Source of the DNA: JAEZVV01 sp036652035
GTDB taxonomy: Bacteria; Pseudomonadota; Gammaproteobacteria; Burkholderiales; Burkholderiaceae_F
Direction: 5' to 3'
Assembly (NCBI GenBank): GCA_036652035.1
Contig: JAVVWR010000006.1
Location: 1 to 64,000 of the forward strand
DNA length: 64,000 bases
Shown in pieces: positions 15,902 to 24,408 of the stretch. The notes under the pieces are model-generated. The model saw only the letters and a list, made by a program, of their open reading frames with translations, searched no databases and was not told the origin of the DNA. Position 1 is the stretch's first letter. Every line of letters starts with the position of its first letter. Position numbers and translations under genes: made by a program.

Positions 15902-16279
15902 ATGAATGGATTACGAATCGACAAATGGCTGTGGGCCGCACGCTTTTTCAAGACGCGAGCCCTGGCCCAGGACGCGATCGAACTTGGCCGCGTGAGACTG
16001 AGTGGCGAGCGGATCAAGGCCTCGCGTGAGGTGCGGGTGAACGACCGGCTCGAGATCCTGCGCGCCGAGGAGCGCTTCGAGGTGGTGGTTCAAGGCTTGT
16101 CGGCACAGCGCGGTCCGGCGTCGGTGGCGCAAGCGCTGTACCTGGAAACCGAGGCCAGCCGCATCGCGCGCGCGGTACAGGCCGAGCAGCGCCGCCTGCT
16201 CGCCGAACCGGCGTCCGATATCAAGGGCCGGCCAACCAAGCGGGAAGGGCGCGACCTGCGCCGCTGGCGCGAGTCCTAA
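15902..16279 (+). CDS. hslR: S4-domain RNA-binding protein, Hsp15-like
   Basis: 125 residues (E. coli Hsp15 is 133). The S4 domain occupies residues 1-65 (LRIDKWLWAARFFKTRALAQ), followed by a basic tail (KGRPTKREGRDLRRWRE). Hsp15 rescues stalled 50S subunits carrying peptidyl-tRNA after heat shock. The stop overlaps the 3' end of convergent corA by 4 bp. Confidence 0.85.
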   Translation: MNGLRIDKWLWAARFFKTRALAQDAIELGRVRLSGERIKASREVRVNDRLEILRAEERFEVVVQGLSAQRGPASVAQALYLETEASRIARAVQAEQRRLLAEPASDIKGRPTKREGRDLRRWRES

Positions 16280-17391
16280 GGCGAGCGCGGCCGCTGCCGC
16301 AGCCAGCGCAGTACCCGCAGCCGCAGACGGGCCGGCCGATCGCTGATCACGCGCCGGGTCCAAAAGAAAGCCAGCAGCAGGATCGACAAGGCCAGCATTC
16401 CACCGAGCACGTAATAAACGCCGTCGTGCTTCTCGACCATCGGCATGTATTGGAAGTTCATGCCGAAGATGCCGGTGATCAGGGTGAGCGGAGCGAAGAT
16501 CGCGGTGATGACCGTCAGCGTACGGATCACCTGGTTGGTGCGGTGAGCGGTGGCCGAGAAATGCAGTTGCACCGCCGACTCGGCCGAAACCTCGAGCCGC
16601 CGCGTGTGCGACAACACCCGCTGCACGTGTTCCATCACATCATTGAGCCGCACCAGGAAGGCGTCGCTCTGACGATTTTCCGGCGTCGACTGCAGGTACT
16701 CGTCGCGCATCTCTTGCAGAGCGTCGTACTGGCCTTCGCACAGGTTTTCGAGTTTGCGAATCTCGATCCGCGCTTCGAGCAGGGCAGACCAGTCGCCAAA
16801 CGAGCGGCGCGGGTCGAGCAGGGCGCGTTGCCAGCGGTCGAGCCGCTCGGTCAGTGGCTGGCGCAGCTCGAGGTAGCGATCGACCATGCCGTTCAAGAGC
16901 CGCAACATGAATTCGAGCGGCTGGGTCGGTTGGCGAATCCGCTCCTCGTTGGCGCGGGCACGCGCTTCAAACAGCCGCGCCTGCGCCTGCTCGATGGTCT
17001 TGCTGGCGCGGTTGCGCACTGTCACCAGTACGCGATCGAAGACAAAGAAGGTGATTGGCCGGGTCTCGATCTCGTGCAGCGCTCGGGTTGAATCGAGGTT
17101 TTCCTGCTCGGCGAGTGGCGGGCCCTCGGCGGTGGCGAGCTTGCGAAACACGAGCATGTCGTAATGCTCGGTCGAGTCGAAATACGAGGGGTGCTGAAGA
17201 TTGACCGCGTCCGAGACGTGCAACTCGAAGAGTCGGCGCCCGGTCAACTGTTCGACCGCATCGGCAAAGCCGATGCGGTCGGCGGCCACTTCTTCATGCA
17301 AGGCGTCGAACCACACCCAACCTTCGGCGGGCAGAGCGACCGGACGATCGGACTGGCTGACGCCGGTAGGGGTGAGTGTGATCCAGCGCAT
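16276..17391 (-). CDS. corA: CorA family magnesium/cobalt transporter
   Basis: 371 residues. It has a long cytosolic helical domain, then TM1 ending in the GMN selectivity motif (LITGIFGMNFQYMP, around residue 312-325) and TM2 (VLGGMLALSILLLAFFWT). The tail is very basic (RLRLRVLRWLRQR). CorA proteins form homopentameric Mg2+ channels in the inner membrane. It is convergent with hslR and lies 6 bp downstream of hemB on the same strand, so it may be co-transcribed with hemB. Confidence 0.9.
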   Translation of the reverse strand: MRWITLTPTGVSQSDRPVALPAEGWVWFDALHEEVAADRIGFADAVEQLTGRRLFELHVSDAVNLQHPSYFDSTEHYDMLVFRKLATAEGPPLAEQENLDSTRALHEIETRPITFFVFDRVLVTVRNRASKTIEQAQARLFEARARANEERIRQPTQPLEFMLRLLNGMVDRYLELRQPLTERLDRWQRALLDPRRSFGDWSALLEARIEIRKLENLCEGQYDALQEMRDEYLQSTPENRQSDAFLVRLNDVMEHVQRVLSHTRRLEVSAESAVQLHFSATAHRTNQVIRTLTVITAIFAPLTLITGIFGMNFQYMPMVEKHDGVYYVLGGMLALSILLLAFFWTRRVISDRPARLRLRVLRWLRQRPRSP

Positions 17392-17397
17392 CAGGCT

Positions 17398-18405
17398 TTA
17401 GGCGCTTTCCTTGAGCCAGCGAGCGGCGTCGAGCGCGAAGTAGGTGAGGATGCCGTCGGCGCCGGCGCGCTTGAATGCGAGCAGCGATTCCATCACCACC
17501 TTCTTCTCGTCGAGCCAGCCGTTGAGGCTCGCGGCCTTGAGCATCGCGTACTCGCCGCTGACCTGATAGACGAAGGTCGGCGCCTTGAACTCGTCTTTGA
17601 CGCGGCGGACGATGTCGAGATACGGCATGCCGGGCTTGACCATCACCATGTCGGCGCCTTCGGCGAGATCGATGCCGACTTCCCACAAGGCCTCGTCCGA
17701 ATTGCCCGGGTCCATCTGGTAGACCGATTTGTTGCTCTTGCCCAGGTTGCCCGACGAGCCCACCGCATCGCGGAAGGGACCGTAGAAGGCGCTCGCGTAC
17801 TTGGCCGAGTACGCCATGATCCGCGTGTGGATCTGGCCCGCTTCCTCGAGCGTGGTGCGGATTGCGCCAATGCGGCCATCCATCATGTCGCTCGGAGCGA
17901 CGATGTCAGCGCCCGCCTGGGCGTGGCATAGCGCTTGCTGGCGCAGCACGGCCACGGTTTCATCGTTGAGCACGTAGCCGGTGGCGTCGATCAGACCGTC
18001 CTGGCCATGCGTGGTGTAAGGGTCCAGCGCAACGTCGGTCATGATCCCGAGCGTCGGGAAGCGCTTCTTCAACTCGCGCACGGCGTGCGGCACCAGTCCC
18101 GCCGGGTTGAAGGCTTCGCGCCCGTCTTCGTGCTTCTTGTCCTGGCCGATCACCGGAAACAGTGCCATCACCGGAATGCCCAGCGCCACGCACTCTTGCG
18201 CTACCTCGAACAGCAGGTCGAGCGAGACCCGCTCGACGCCGGGCATCGAGGCCACGGCTTCGCGTCGGCCGCTGCCTTCGAGCAGGAAGACCGGATAAAT
18301 CAGGTCGTCAGCGGCGAGGCGGTGTTCGCGCATCAGGCGGCGGGAAAAATCGTCGCGGCGCATGCGGCGCATGCGGGCGCCAGGAAACTGGCCGAGAATC
18401 TGCAT
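17398..18405 (-). CDS. hemB: Delta-aminolevulinic acid dehydratase (porphobilinogen synthase)
   Basis: Condenses two 5-aminolevulinate molecules to porphobilinogen in haem synthesis. 335 residues. The two Schiff-base lysines are in MAYSAKYASAFYGPFR (around residue 205) and MVMVKPGMPYLD (around 259). The metal site DVALDPYTTHGQDG is the aspartate-rich, cysteine-free type found in magnesium-dependent enzymes such as that of Pseudomonas. GGGAG lies 8 bp before the ATG. engB is upstream on the same strand. Confidence 0.97.
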   Translation of the reverse strand: MQILGQFPGARMRRMRRDDFSRRLMREHRLAADDLIYPVFLLEGSGRREAVASMPGVERVSLDLLFEVAQECVALGIPVMALFPVIGQDKKHEDGREAFNPAGLVPHAVRELKKRFPTLGIMTDVALDPYTTHGQDGLIDATGYVLNDETVAVLRQQALCHAQAGADIVAPSDMMDGRIGAIRTTLEEAGQIHTRIMAYSAKYASAFYGPFRDAVGSSGNLGKSNKSVYQMDPGNSDEALWEVGIDLAEGADMVMVKPGMPYLDIVRRVKDEFKAPTFVYQVSGEYAMLKAASLNGWLDEKKVVMESLLAFKRAGADGILTYFALDAARWLKESA

Positions 18406-18526
18406 TACGGGAAACTCCCAGTGTGTCGGGTCGAAACTAAAGGCGAGGGAGGGAAGTCATAAGCTTCAGACGATTCATCGTCTCCCGCTTCACCTCCCTG
18501 AGCGGGCGCCTTTTGCAAGGCTTTGG

Positions 18527-18559
18527 GCCCCGGGCTTTCTGTTCCGGGGCTTATTTTTT
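18527..18559 (+). terminator. Right-facing terminator-like hairpin between engB and hemB
   Basis: GCCCCGG (18527-18533) and CCGGGGC (18544-18550) form a 7-bp stem followed by TTATTTTTT on the plus strand. The genes on both sides read leftward, so the T-run is on the wrong strand to end either. It may stop antisense transcription or end an unannotated plus-strand RNA. Confidence 0.45.
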
Positions 18560-19204
18560 GGATGATACGGGCGGCGCCGTCTCTTCAATCTTGAGCCAGC
18601 TCAGCAGCACGCCCCGCAACTCATCGACGCCTTCCCGCTTGAGCCCCGAGAACAGCTGGGTGCTTGCCTTCGGGCCGAGCTGCTCGCAGCGCGTCTGGGC
18701 GAGCTTGAGCGCGGCGCGTTTTTCCATCGTCTTCAACTGGTCCGCTTTGTTGAGCAGCAGGTGCAGGCGGATGTCGCGGTGCGAGAGGAACTCGATCAGC
18801 CCTTCGTCACCCGGCATGAAGGGGCGGCGCGCGTCCATCACGATCACGATCCCTTCGAGCGCGTTGCGTTCGGCCACATAACCACCCACCAGGGCGTCCC
18901 AGGTGGCGCGAGCATTGGGCGCGGCGCGTGCAAAACCGTAGCCTGGCAGGTCAACCAGGACGCCCACCGGAGCGCGCACGCCTTCCTCGTTCTTCTTGGT
19001 CAGCTCGAAGAAGTTGAGCAGCTGGGTGCGACCCGGCGTCTTCGACGAAAATGCGAGCCGCGTCTGGCGCGTCAGCACGTTGATGGTGGTGGACTTGCCG
19101 GAGTTGGAGCGTCCGGCGAAGGCGATTTCCGGCAGAGTCTCGGGCGGTAAACCTGAGAGTTCGGCAACGGACATGGTGAAGCGGGCAGAGTCGAAGAGGC
19201 TCAC
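18551..19204 (-). CDS. engB: Ribosome biogenesis GTPase EngB (YsxC/YihA)
   Basis: A GTPase needed for 50S assembly. G1 is AFAGRSNSGKSTTINV, G3 is DLPGYG, G4 is LNKADQ. The family length is near 210; the GTG at 19204 (MSLFDSARFTMSVAELSGLP) gives 217 and matches the family N-terminus. Longer (GTG 19297) and shorter (ATG 19174) starts exist, and none has a clear ribosome-binding site. Divergent from cytochrome c4. Confidence 0.92.
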   Translation of the reverse strand: MSLFDSARFTMSVAELSGLPPETLPEIAFAGRSNSGKSTTINVLTRQTRLAFSSKTPGRTQLLNFFELTKKNEEGVRAPVGVLVDLPGYGFARAAPNARATWDALVGGYVAERNALEGIVIVMDARRPFMPGDEGLIEFLSHRDIRLHLLLNKADQLKTMEKRAALKLAQTRCEQLGPKASTQLFSGLKREGVDELRGVLLSWLKIEETAPPVSSKK

Positions 19205-19310
19205 GGCGGCCGGCCGCGGTTTGGCCGCAGCGGTTAGGGTGGTCGAATTAGGTAAAATACCGAAGTTTGCGGCGTTCGGGCCGCGCCAATTGATCACTTA
19301 AGGGCAAGCG

Positions 19311-19964
19311 ATGATCCGCAATAGCTGGCAGCGACTCCTGATTTTGGCCGTAACGGCTACCTTGGGCACTGCCGCAGGCGCCCAAGAGGCGCCCAAAAAT
19401 CCCAAGATCGATCTGACCCGGGGCCAGCAACTGGCAAGCGAAGTATGCGCTGCCTGCCATGGCGCTGACGGCAATTCGGCGATCCCGGCCAACCCTAAGC
19501 TGGCCCAGCAGCACCCGACGTATCTGATCAAACAGCTCGAAAGCTTTGTCGTCCAACCCGGACAGAAAGTGCCGAGCCGTGAAAACGCTGTGATGGCGGG
19601 CTTTGCGGGTCAGTTGTCGGCCGCAGACCGGGTCAATCTGGCCTACTACTTTGCCGCTCAAACGCAGAAACCGGGATTTGCGACCGACAAGGAAACCTTG
19701 GAGATCGGCCAGCGCATCTGGCGTGCCGGTGTTCCCGAAAAACAACTCCCGGCCTGCGCCGGCTGCCACAGCCCTGATGGTGCGGGTCTGCCGAGCCAGT
19801 ACCCGCGTCTGGGCGGCCAATACGCCGAATACAGCCTGGCTCAGTTGCACGCCTTCCGCGATGGCACCCGCCGCAATAGCCTGCCGATGCAGCAGATCGC
19901 GGCCAAGATGAGCGAGGCCGAAATGAAGGCCGTGGTGAACTACATGCAAGGCCTGCGCAAATAA
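19311..19964 (+). CDS. Cytochrome c4-type dihaem protein
   Basis: 217 residues with a Sec signal peptide (LLILAVTATLGTAAGAQ, cleavage near residue 24). Two haem-binding CxxCH motifs, CAACH and CAGCH, mark two similar domains, with axial methionines expected in each half. Cytochrome c4 carries electrons in the periplasm from bc1 to terminal oxidases; the petA/petB genes lie far to the right. AGGG precedes the ATG. Confidence 0.92.
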   Translation: MIRNSWQRLLILAVTATLGTAAGAQEAPKNPKIDLTRGQQLASEVCAACHGADGNSAIPANPKLAQQHPTYLIKQLESFVVQPGQKVPSRENAVMAGFAGQLSAADRVNLAYYFAAQTQKPGFATDKETLEIGQRIWRAGVPEKQLPACAGCHSPDGAGLPSQYPRLGGQYAEYSLAQLHAFRDGTRRNSLPMQQIAAKMSEAEMKAVVNYMQGLRK

Positions 19965-19986
19965 TCGAGCGTCGCCGTCGGTTAAC

Positions 19987-20015
19987 CAGGGCGCCTTCGG
20001 GCGCCCCTGTTTTTT
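19987..20015 (+). terminator. Intrinsic terminator after cytochrome c4
   Basis: GGGCGCC (19989-19995), a TTCG tetraloop and GGCGCCC (20000-20006) are followed shortly by T6 (20010-20015). It ends the rightward transcript before convergent guaC. Confidence 0.85.
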
Positions 20016-20052
20016 GGGGCTAAGGCGCGGCGGACCGCGCCGGGCCGCGGGC

Positions 20053-21093
20053 TCAGGACTTGCCGAAGACCTCGTTCAACTGCTGGGTCACGCGGATGAA
20101 GGTGGTGCGCTTCGAGAGTTCCTTCAAACGGTGCGCGCCGACGTAAGTGCAAGCCGAACGCACGCCACCCAGGATCTCTTGCACGGTGCTTCCTACGTCG
20201 CCGCGGTAGGGCAACAGCACTTCCTTGCCCTCGGCCGCGCGGTAGTCGGCCACGCCGCCCGAATACTTGTCCATCGCCGCTTTCGAGCTCATGCCGTAGA
20301 AGCGCTTGAAGCTCTGGCCGTCGCGCTCGACGGTTTCGCCGCCACTCTCATCGTGGCCGGCGAGCATGCCGCCCAGCATTACGAAGTCGGAGCCGCCGCC
20401 GAAGGCCTTGGCAATGTCGCCCGCGGTGGTGCAGCCGCCGTCGGCGCAGATCAGACCGCCCAGGCCGTGCGCGGCGTCGGCGCATTCGATCACGGCCGAC
20501 AGTTGCGGGTAGCCCACGCCCGTCATCTTGCGGGTGGTGCAGACCGAGCCCGGGCCGATGCCGACCTTGACGATGTCGGCGCCAGAGAGGATCAGCTCCT
20601 CGGTCATTTCACCCGTCACCACGTTGCCCGCCATGATCACGATCTTGGGGTACTTGGCGCGGATGCGCTCGACGAACTGGACGAAGGCCTCGTGGTAGCC
20701 GTTGGCGACGTCGATGCACACGTAGTGGATCGCGTCACCGGCCTGCTCCATCACCTGGGTGAACTTGGCTTCGTCGCTCTTGCTGATGCCCATCGAGTAG
20801 AACGCCGAGGACTTGCGTTGGAGCGAGCGGAAGAAGGCAACGTATTGCTCGACCGAATAATGCTTGTGCAGGGCGGTCGAGAGGCCGGCCTTCTCGAGCG
20901 CGAGCGCCATCTCGAAGGTGCCAGTCGAATCCATATTGGCCGCGACGATCGGGATGCCCGCGTAGTCGACCTGGGCGTGGCGGAAGATGAACTCGCGCGA
21001 GATATCCACGTCCGAACGCGAGGTCAGGGTGGAGCGCTTGGGACGGATCAGCACGTCCTTGAAGTCGAGCTTGAGCTCGTGTTCGATATGCAT
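20053..21093 (-). CDS. guaC: GMP reductase
   Basis: Converts GMP to IMP with NADPH in purine salvage. 346 residues (E. coli 347). The catalytic cysteine lies in GIGPGSVCTTRKMTGVGYPQ (around residue 187). Also typical are ADGGCTTAGDIAKAFGGG and YRAAEGKEVLLPYRG. The ATG at 21093 (MHIEHELKLDFKDVLIRPKR) aligns with the E. coli start and has GGAGG upstream; the frame stays open to 21138. A terminator-like hairpin lies in the leader. Confidence 0.96.
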   Translation of the reverse strand: MHIEHELKLDFKDVLIRPKRSTLTSRSDVDISREFIFRHAQVDYAGIPIVAANMDSTGTFEMALALEKAGLSTALHKHYSVEQYVAFFRSLQRKSSAFYSMGISKSDEAKFTQVMEQAGDAIHYVCIDVANGYHEAFVQFVERIRAKYPKIVIMAGNVVTGEMTEELILSGADIVKVGIGPGSVCTTRKMTGVGYPQLSAVIECADAAHGLGGLICADGGCTTAGDIAKAFGGGSDFVMLGGMLAGHDESGGETVERDGQSFKRFYGMSSKAAMDKYSGGVADYRAAEGKEVLLPYRGDVGSTVQEILGGVRSACTYVGAHRLKELSKRTTFIRVTQQLNEVFGKS

Positions 21094-21136
21094 CGTGGGC
21101 CTCCGGCCCGGCGCGCGGGCAATAAGTGACGGGCAC

Positions 21137-21172
21137 AAAAAACGCCGGAACTCCCACAGAGAGTCCGGCGTT
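21137..21172 (-). terminator. Terminator-like hairpin in the guaC leader
   Basis: Read on the minus strand, AACGCCGGA (21172-21164) pairs with TCCGGCGTT (21149-21141), and the T-run covers 21142-21137. No leftward gene lies upstream that it could terminate, because msrP is divergent. It therefore sits in the guaC 5' leader and is a candidate attenuator. Confidence 0.6.
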
Positions 21173-21177
21173 GAAAG

Positions 21178-21207
21178 ATTCTACCCCCGCGGTGCGGCCC
21201 GTGTCGG
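21178..21207 (-). promoter_or_regulatory. Candidate guaC promoter
   Basis: On the minus strand, CCGACA (21207-21202), an 18-bp spacer and TAGAAT (21183-21178) resemble a sigma-70 promoter. The predicted start near 21171 coincides with the first base of the leader hairpin. Confidence 0.45.
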
Positions 21208-21263
21208 CCCGCGAGATTGATGCATCATCGTGACCGGTCTTGAGCCATTTTTGGGAGAACGCC

Positions 21264-22226
21264 ATGTTTCTGCGTCGCCAGCGATTTGATTCTCCGCCTG
21301 ACATTGCTCCTTCGGAAATCACTTCGCCAGACGTCTTTCGGCGTCGCCGTGAATTGATCGTCGCGGCGGGCGGGGCGGCGCTCTTGTCAACGCTGCCGGC
21401 GGCTCACGCGCAGCTGACAGGGGTGGCGCTGGCGGCAACGCCCGGGCCGTTCTCGAGCATGGAAAAGCCCACGCCGGCCAAGTTCGTCACCGAGTACTGC
21501 AATTTCTACGAATTCGGTACCGACAAGGGCGATCCGTCCAAATACGCGCCCAAGCTGCTCAAGACCCGGCCGTGGACGGTGACGGTTGAAGGGGCGGTGA
21601 AAAGGCCACGCAGCTTCGGCATCGAGGATCTGCTCAAGCTCGCGCCGATGCAGGACCGGGTCTACCGTTTCCGCTGTGTCGAGGCCTGGTCGGCAGTGGT
21701 GCCGTGGGTCGGTTACCCGTTTGCCGAACTGATGAAAGCGGTCGAGCCGACGGCCAATGCCAAGTTCGTCGAGTTCGTTACGCTGGATGACCCCCAGCAG
21801 ATGCCGGGTCTGCGATCGTCGATTCTGGATTGGCCGTATCGAGATGGTCTGCGGATCGATGAAGCCGCCAACGAACTCACCCTGCTCGCCTTCGGCATGT
21901 ACGGCGAGGTGCTGCCGAACCAGAACGGCGCGCCGCTGCGGATCGTGATTCCCTGGAAGTACGGCTTCAAGGGACCGAAATCGATTGTCAAGATCCGCTT
22001 TCTTGAAAAGCAGCCATTGGGCTCCTGGGAGAAGTCCAATCCGCGCGAATACGGTTTCTATTCGAACGTGAACCCGACCAAGGACCACCCGCGCTGGTCG
22101 CAGGCCAACGAGCGGCGTCTGGGCGAAGGCGTGTTCTCGCGCCGCATCGCGACCTTGCCGTTCAATGGCTACGCCGAGCAGGTGGCCAAGCTCTATAGCG
22201 GTCTTGACCTGAACCGGCTCTACTGA
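21264..22226 (+). CDS. msrP: Protein-methionine-sulfoxide reductase, catalytic subunit MsrP
   Basis: A periplasmic molybdopterin enzyme that repairs oxidised methionines in envelope proteins. 320 residues. The twin-arginine signal FRRRRELIVAAGGAALLST is at about residues 28-46, so it is a Tat substrate. The molybdenum-ligand cysteine lies in RVYRFRCVEAWS, and the rest is a sulfite-oxidase-like fold. GGGAG precedes ATG 21264. msrQ follows 7 bp later. Confidence 0.94.
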   Translation: MFLRRQRFDSPPDIAPSEITSPDVFRRRRELIVAAGGAALLSTLPAAHAQLTGVALAATPGPFSSMEKPTPAKFVTEYCNFYEFGTDKGDPSKYAPKLLKTRPWTVTVEGAVKRPRSFGIEDLLKLAPMQDRVYRFRCVEAWSAVVPWVGYPFAELMKAVEPTANAKFVEFVTLDDPQQMPGLRSSILDWPYRDGLRIDEAANELTLLAFGMYGEVLPNQNGAPLRIVIPWKYGFKGPKSIVKIRFLEKQPLGSWEKSNPREYGFYSNVNPTKDHPRWSQANERRLGEGVFSRRIATLPFNGYAEQVAKLYSGLDLNRLY

Positions 22227-22233
22227 GACTGAT

Positions 22234-22887
22234 GTGGCGGCTCAACCCGGCTTGAAGCGAGTGTTGTCGTGGGTGCCAGCGGCGCTGTCGGCCCGAACGA
22301 TGAAGGCGGTCAAGGGCGCGGTGTTTGTCGGCTCACTTTACGAGTTGGTGCGACTGGCGTGCCTGGCCTTTGCCAACGATCTGGGCGCCAATCCGGTCGA
22401 GCTGATTGAGCGTGGCCTGGGGACGGCGGCCCTGGTCATGCTGCTGCTCACGCTCGCCATCTCGCCGCTGCGCTGGCTGACCGGCTGGGCCTGGTTGCTG
22501 CGGCTGCGCCGCATGCTCGGTCTCTACGCCTTCTTTTATGCCGTTCTGCATGTCACCGCCTACGTTTGGCTTGATCATTGGTTTGACTGGCAGGCGGTCT
22601 GGCTCGACATCGTCAAACGTCCCTATCTCTCGTTCGGTGCGGCAGCGTTTGTGCTGATGATTCCGCTGGCGGTGACTTCAACCCATGCCTGGGTGCGGCG
22701 GCTCGGCGGCCGCAACTGGCAGCGCCTGCATCGCTGGGTCTACCTGATCGCGGCTTTGGCGGTCCTGCACTACTGGTATCACAAGCTCGCCAAGAACAAT
22801 ATCGAAGACCCCGCGATCTACGCCGTGATCCTTGGTCTGCTGTTGGGGGCGCGGCTGGTTCACTGGCGCAACTCGCGCCAGCGTTGA
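22234..22887 (+). CDS. msrQ: Protein-methionine-sulfoxide reductase, haem membrane subunit MsrQ
   Basis: 217 residues with about six membrane helices, a ferric-reductase-like haem b protein that passes quinone-pool or flavin-derived electrons to MsrP. Histidines likely to bind haem are in FFYAVLHVTAYVWLDH, TSTHAW and RLHRWVYLIAALAVLHYWYH. The start is taken as GTG 22234; the overlapping ATG at 22232 is out of frame. Confidence 0.92.
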   Translation: MAAQPGLKRVLSWVPAALSARTMKAVKGAVFVGSLYELVRLACLAFANDLGANPVELIERGLGTAALVMLLLTLAISPLRWLTGWAWLLRLRRMLGLYAFFYAVLHVTAYVWLDHWFDWQAVWLDIVKRPYLSFGAAAFVLMIPLAVTSTHAWVRRLGGRNWQRLHRWVYLIAALAVLHYWYHKLAKNNIEDPAIYAVILGLLLGARLVHWRNSRQR

Positions 22888-22890
22888 CAA

Positions 22891-22918
22891 AAAAGGCCGG
22901 GAATCTTCCCGGCCTTTT
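22891..22918. terminator. Bidirectional terminator between msrQ and lysA
   Basis: AAAAGGCCGGGA (22891-22902) and TCCCGGCCTTTT (22907-22918) form a perfect 12-bp stem with A- and T-runs on both sides, so it can end transcripts from both convergent genes. Confidence 0.88.
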
Positions 22919-22936
22919 CTTTTGGGGCTCCAGCTT

Positions 22937-24211
22937 CTAGGGCAGGCGCGATTCGCCGGCAAAGAGCTGGGCGGGCGTCTCGCGTTGCCGCACGCAATAC
23001 GCCGTTGCGCCATCGACCAGCACCTCGGCCGCGCGGCCGCGGCTGTTGTAGTTCGAGGCCATGCTCATGCCGTAGGCCCCCGCGCTCATCACCGCCAGCA
23101 GGTCGCCGGGTTCCAGCGCGAGGTCGCGCTCGCGCGCCAGCCAGTCGCCGGATTCGCAGACCGGGCCGACCACGTCGTAGGTCGAGGCGGCGGCCGCGCG
23201 TGGCACCACCGGGATCACGTTCATCCAGGCCTCGTACATCGCCGGGCGGGCCATGTCGTTCATGGCGGCGTCGACGATGGCGAAATTCTTGGTTTCGCCC
23301 GGCTTGAGGTACTCGACCCGCGTCAGCAAGACGCCGGCATTGCCAACGATCGAGCGGCCGGGTTCGAACATGATCGAAAGCTGGCTCAGGCCGCGCGCGT
23401 CGAGGCGCGCCAGCAGAGCGCGAACCAGCTCGCCAGTGGCGGGCGGCTCCTCGTCGCGGTAACGGATCCCCAATCCGCCGCCGAAGTCAATATGGCGCAG
23501 GGCAATGCCTTCGCTGGCCAGCTGCTCGACCAGGTCGAGGATCTTGTCGGCCGCGTCCACATAGGGCTGGACTTCGGTGATCTGCGAGCCGATGTGGCAA
23601 TCGATCCCGACCACCTCGATTGCCGGCATGGCGTGCGCCGCGCGATAGAGCGCGAGCGTGTCGTCATAGGCGACGCCGAACTTGTTGTCGCGCAGTCCGG
23701 TCGAGATATAGGGATGGGTCTTGGCGTCGACGTCGGGATTGACGCGGACCGAAATGCGGGCGCGGCGCTGCAGGCGAGCTGCCACGACGGCGATGCGGTC
23801 AAGCTCGGGCACCGACTCGATGTTGAAGCACAGGATGCCGGCGGCGAGCGCCTGCTCGATCTCGCGCTCGCTCTTGCCCACGCCCGAGAAGACCACCTTG
23901 GCCGGATCGCCGCCGGCGGCCATCACGCGCGCGAGTTCGCCGCCCGAGACGATGTCAAAGCCCGCGCCCAGGCGCGCCAGAAGGTCGAGCACGGCGAGGT
24001 TGGAGTTGGCCTTCATCGCGTAGCAGATCAGCGATGGGCGACCCTTCAGGGCATTGGCGTAAGCGCCGAACGCCGACTCGATCGCGGCGCGCGAATAGAC
24101 ATAGGTCGGCGTGCCAAAGCGGGCCGCCAGGCTGGCGAGCGAGACCTGCTCGCAGCAAAGCTCACCGTCGCGCCAGGCAAAGCCGTCGCGAGTCGGAAGT
24201 TCGGGAATCAT
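22937..24211 (-). CDS. lysA: Diaminopimelate decarboxylase
   Basis: A PLP enzyme that makes lysine from meso-diaminopimelate, the last step of the pathway. 424 residues. The Schiff-base lysine is in ICYAMKANSNLAVLDLLA (around residue 68). The phosphate-binding GGGLG, the EPGRSIVGNAG segment and the substrate motif CESGDW are present. Its start overlaps the stop of the upstream LptM-like lipoprotein gene by 4 bp, a pairing seen in many proteobacteria. Confidence 0.97.
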   Translation of the reverse strand: MIPELPTRDGFAWRDGELCCEQVSLASLAARFGTPTYVYSRAAIESAFGAYANALKGRPSLICYAMKANSNLAVLDLLARLGAGFDIVSGGELARVMAAGGDPAKVVFSGVGKSEREIEQALAAGILCFNIESVPELDRIAVVAARLQRRARISVRVNPDVDAKTHPYISTGLRDNKFGVAYDDTLALYRAAHAMPAIEVVGIDCHIGSQITEVQPYVDAADKILDLVEQLASEGIALRHIDFGGGLGIRYRDEEPPATGELVRALLARLDARGLSQLSIMFEPGRSIVGNAGVLLTRVEYLKPGETKNFAIVDAAMNDMARPAMYEAWMNVIPVVPRAAAASTYDVVGPVCESGDWLARERDLALEPGDLLAVMSAGAYGMSMASNYNSRGRAAEVLVDGATAYCVRQRETPAQLFAGESRLP

Positions 24212-24393
24212 TTTTTCTCGACAGGAGGTGGCGCAGGCTCCGCAGCGGGAGCGGCGGGTGTCATGACAGGGGTGTCAGCCGGCGCGGGAGTCATCGCTGC
24301 CGGCGGCGGTGGCGGCAGATACAACGGCCCTTTTAGGCCGCAGCCGGAAAGGGTTAATACCAACGCTAGAATCGCCATCATTGAACGCAACAT
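24208..24393 (-). CDS. lptM: LptM (YifL)-like outer-membrane lipoprotein
   Basis: A 61-residue lipoprotein starting MLRSMMAILALVLTLSGCGL. The lipobox LSGC is followed by GLKGPLYLPPPP, the LptM signature; the rest is Pro/Ala-rich. In E. coli, LptM binds and helps mature the LPS translocon LptD/E. Methionines at 24381 and 24378 are alternative starts. Its ATG is only 15 bp from the divergent cyaY ATG. Confidence 0.85.
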   Translation of the reverse strand: MLRSMMAILALVLTLSGCGLKGPLYLPPPPPAAMTPAPADTPVMTPAAPAAEPAPPPVEKK

Positions 24394-24408
24394 GCAGGCA
24401 AATCTAGC

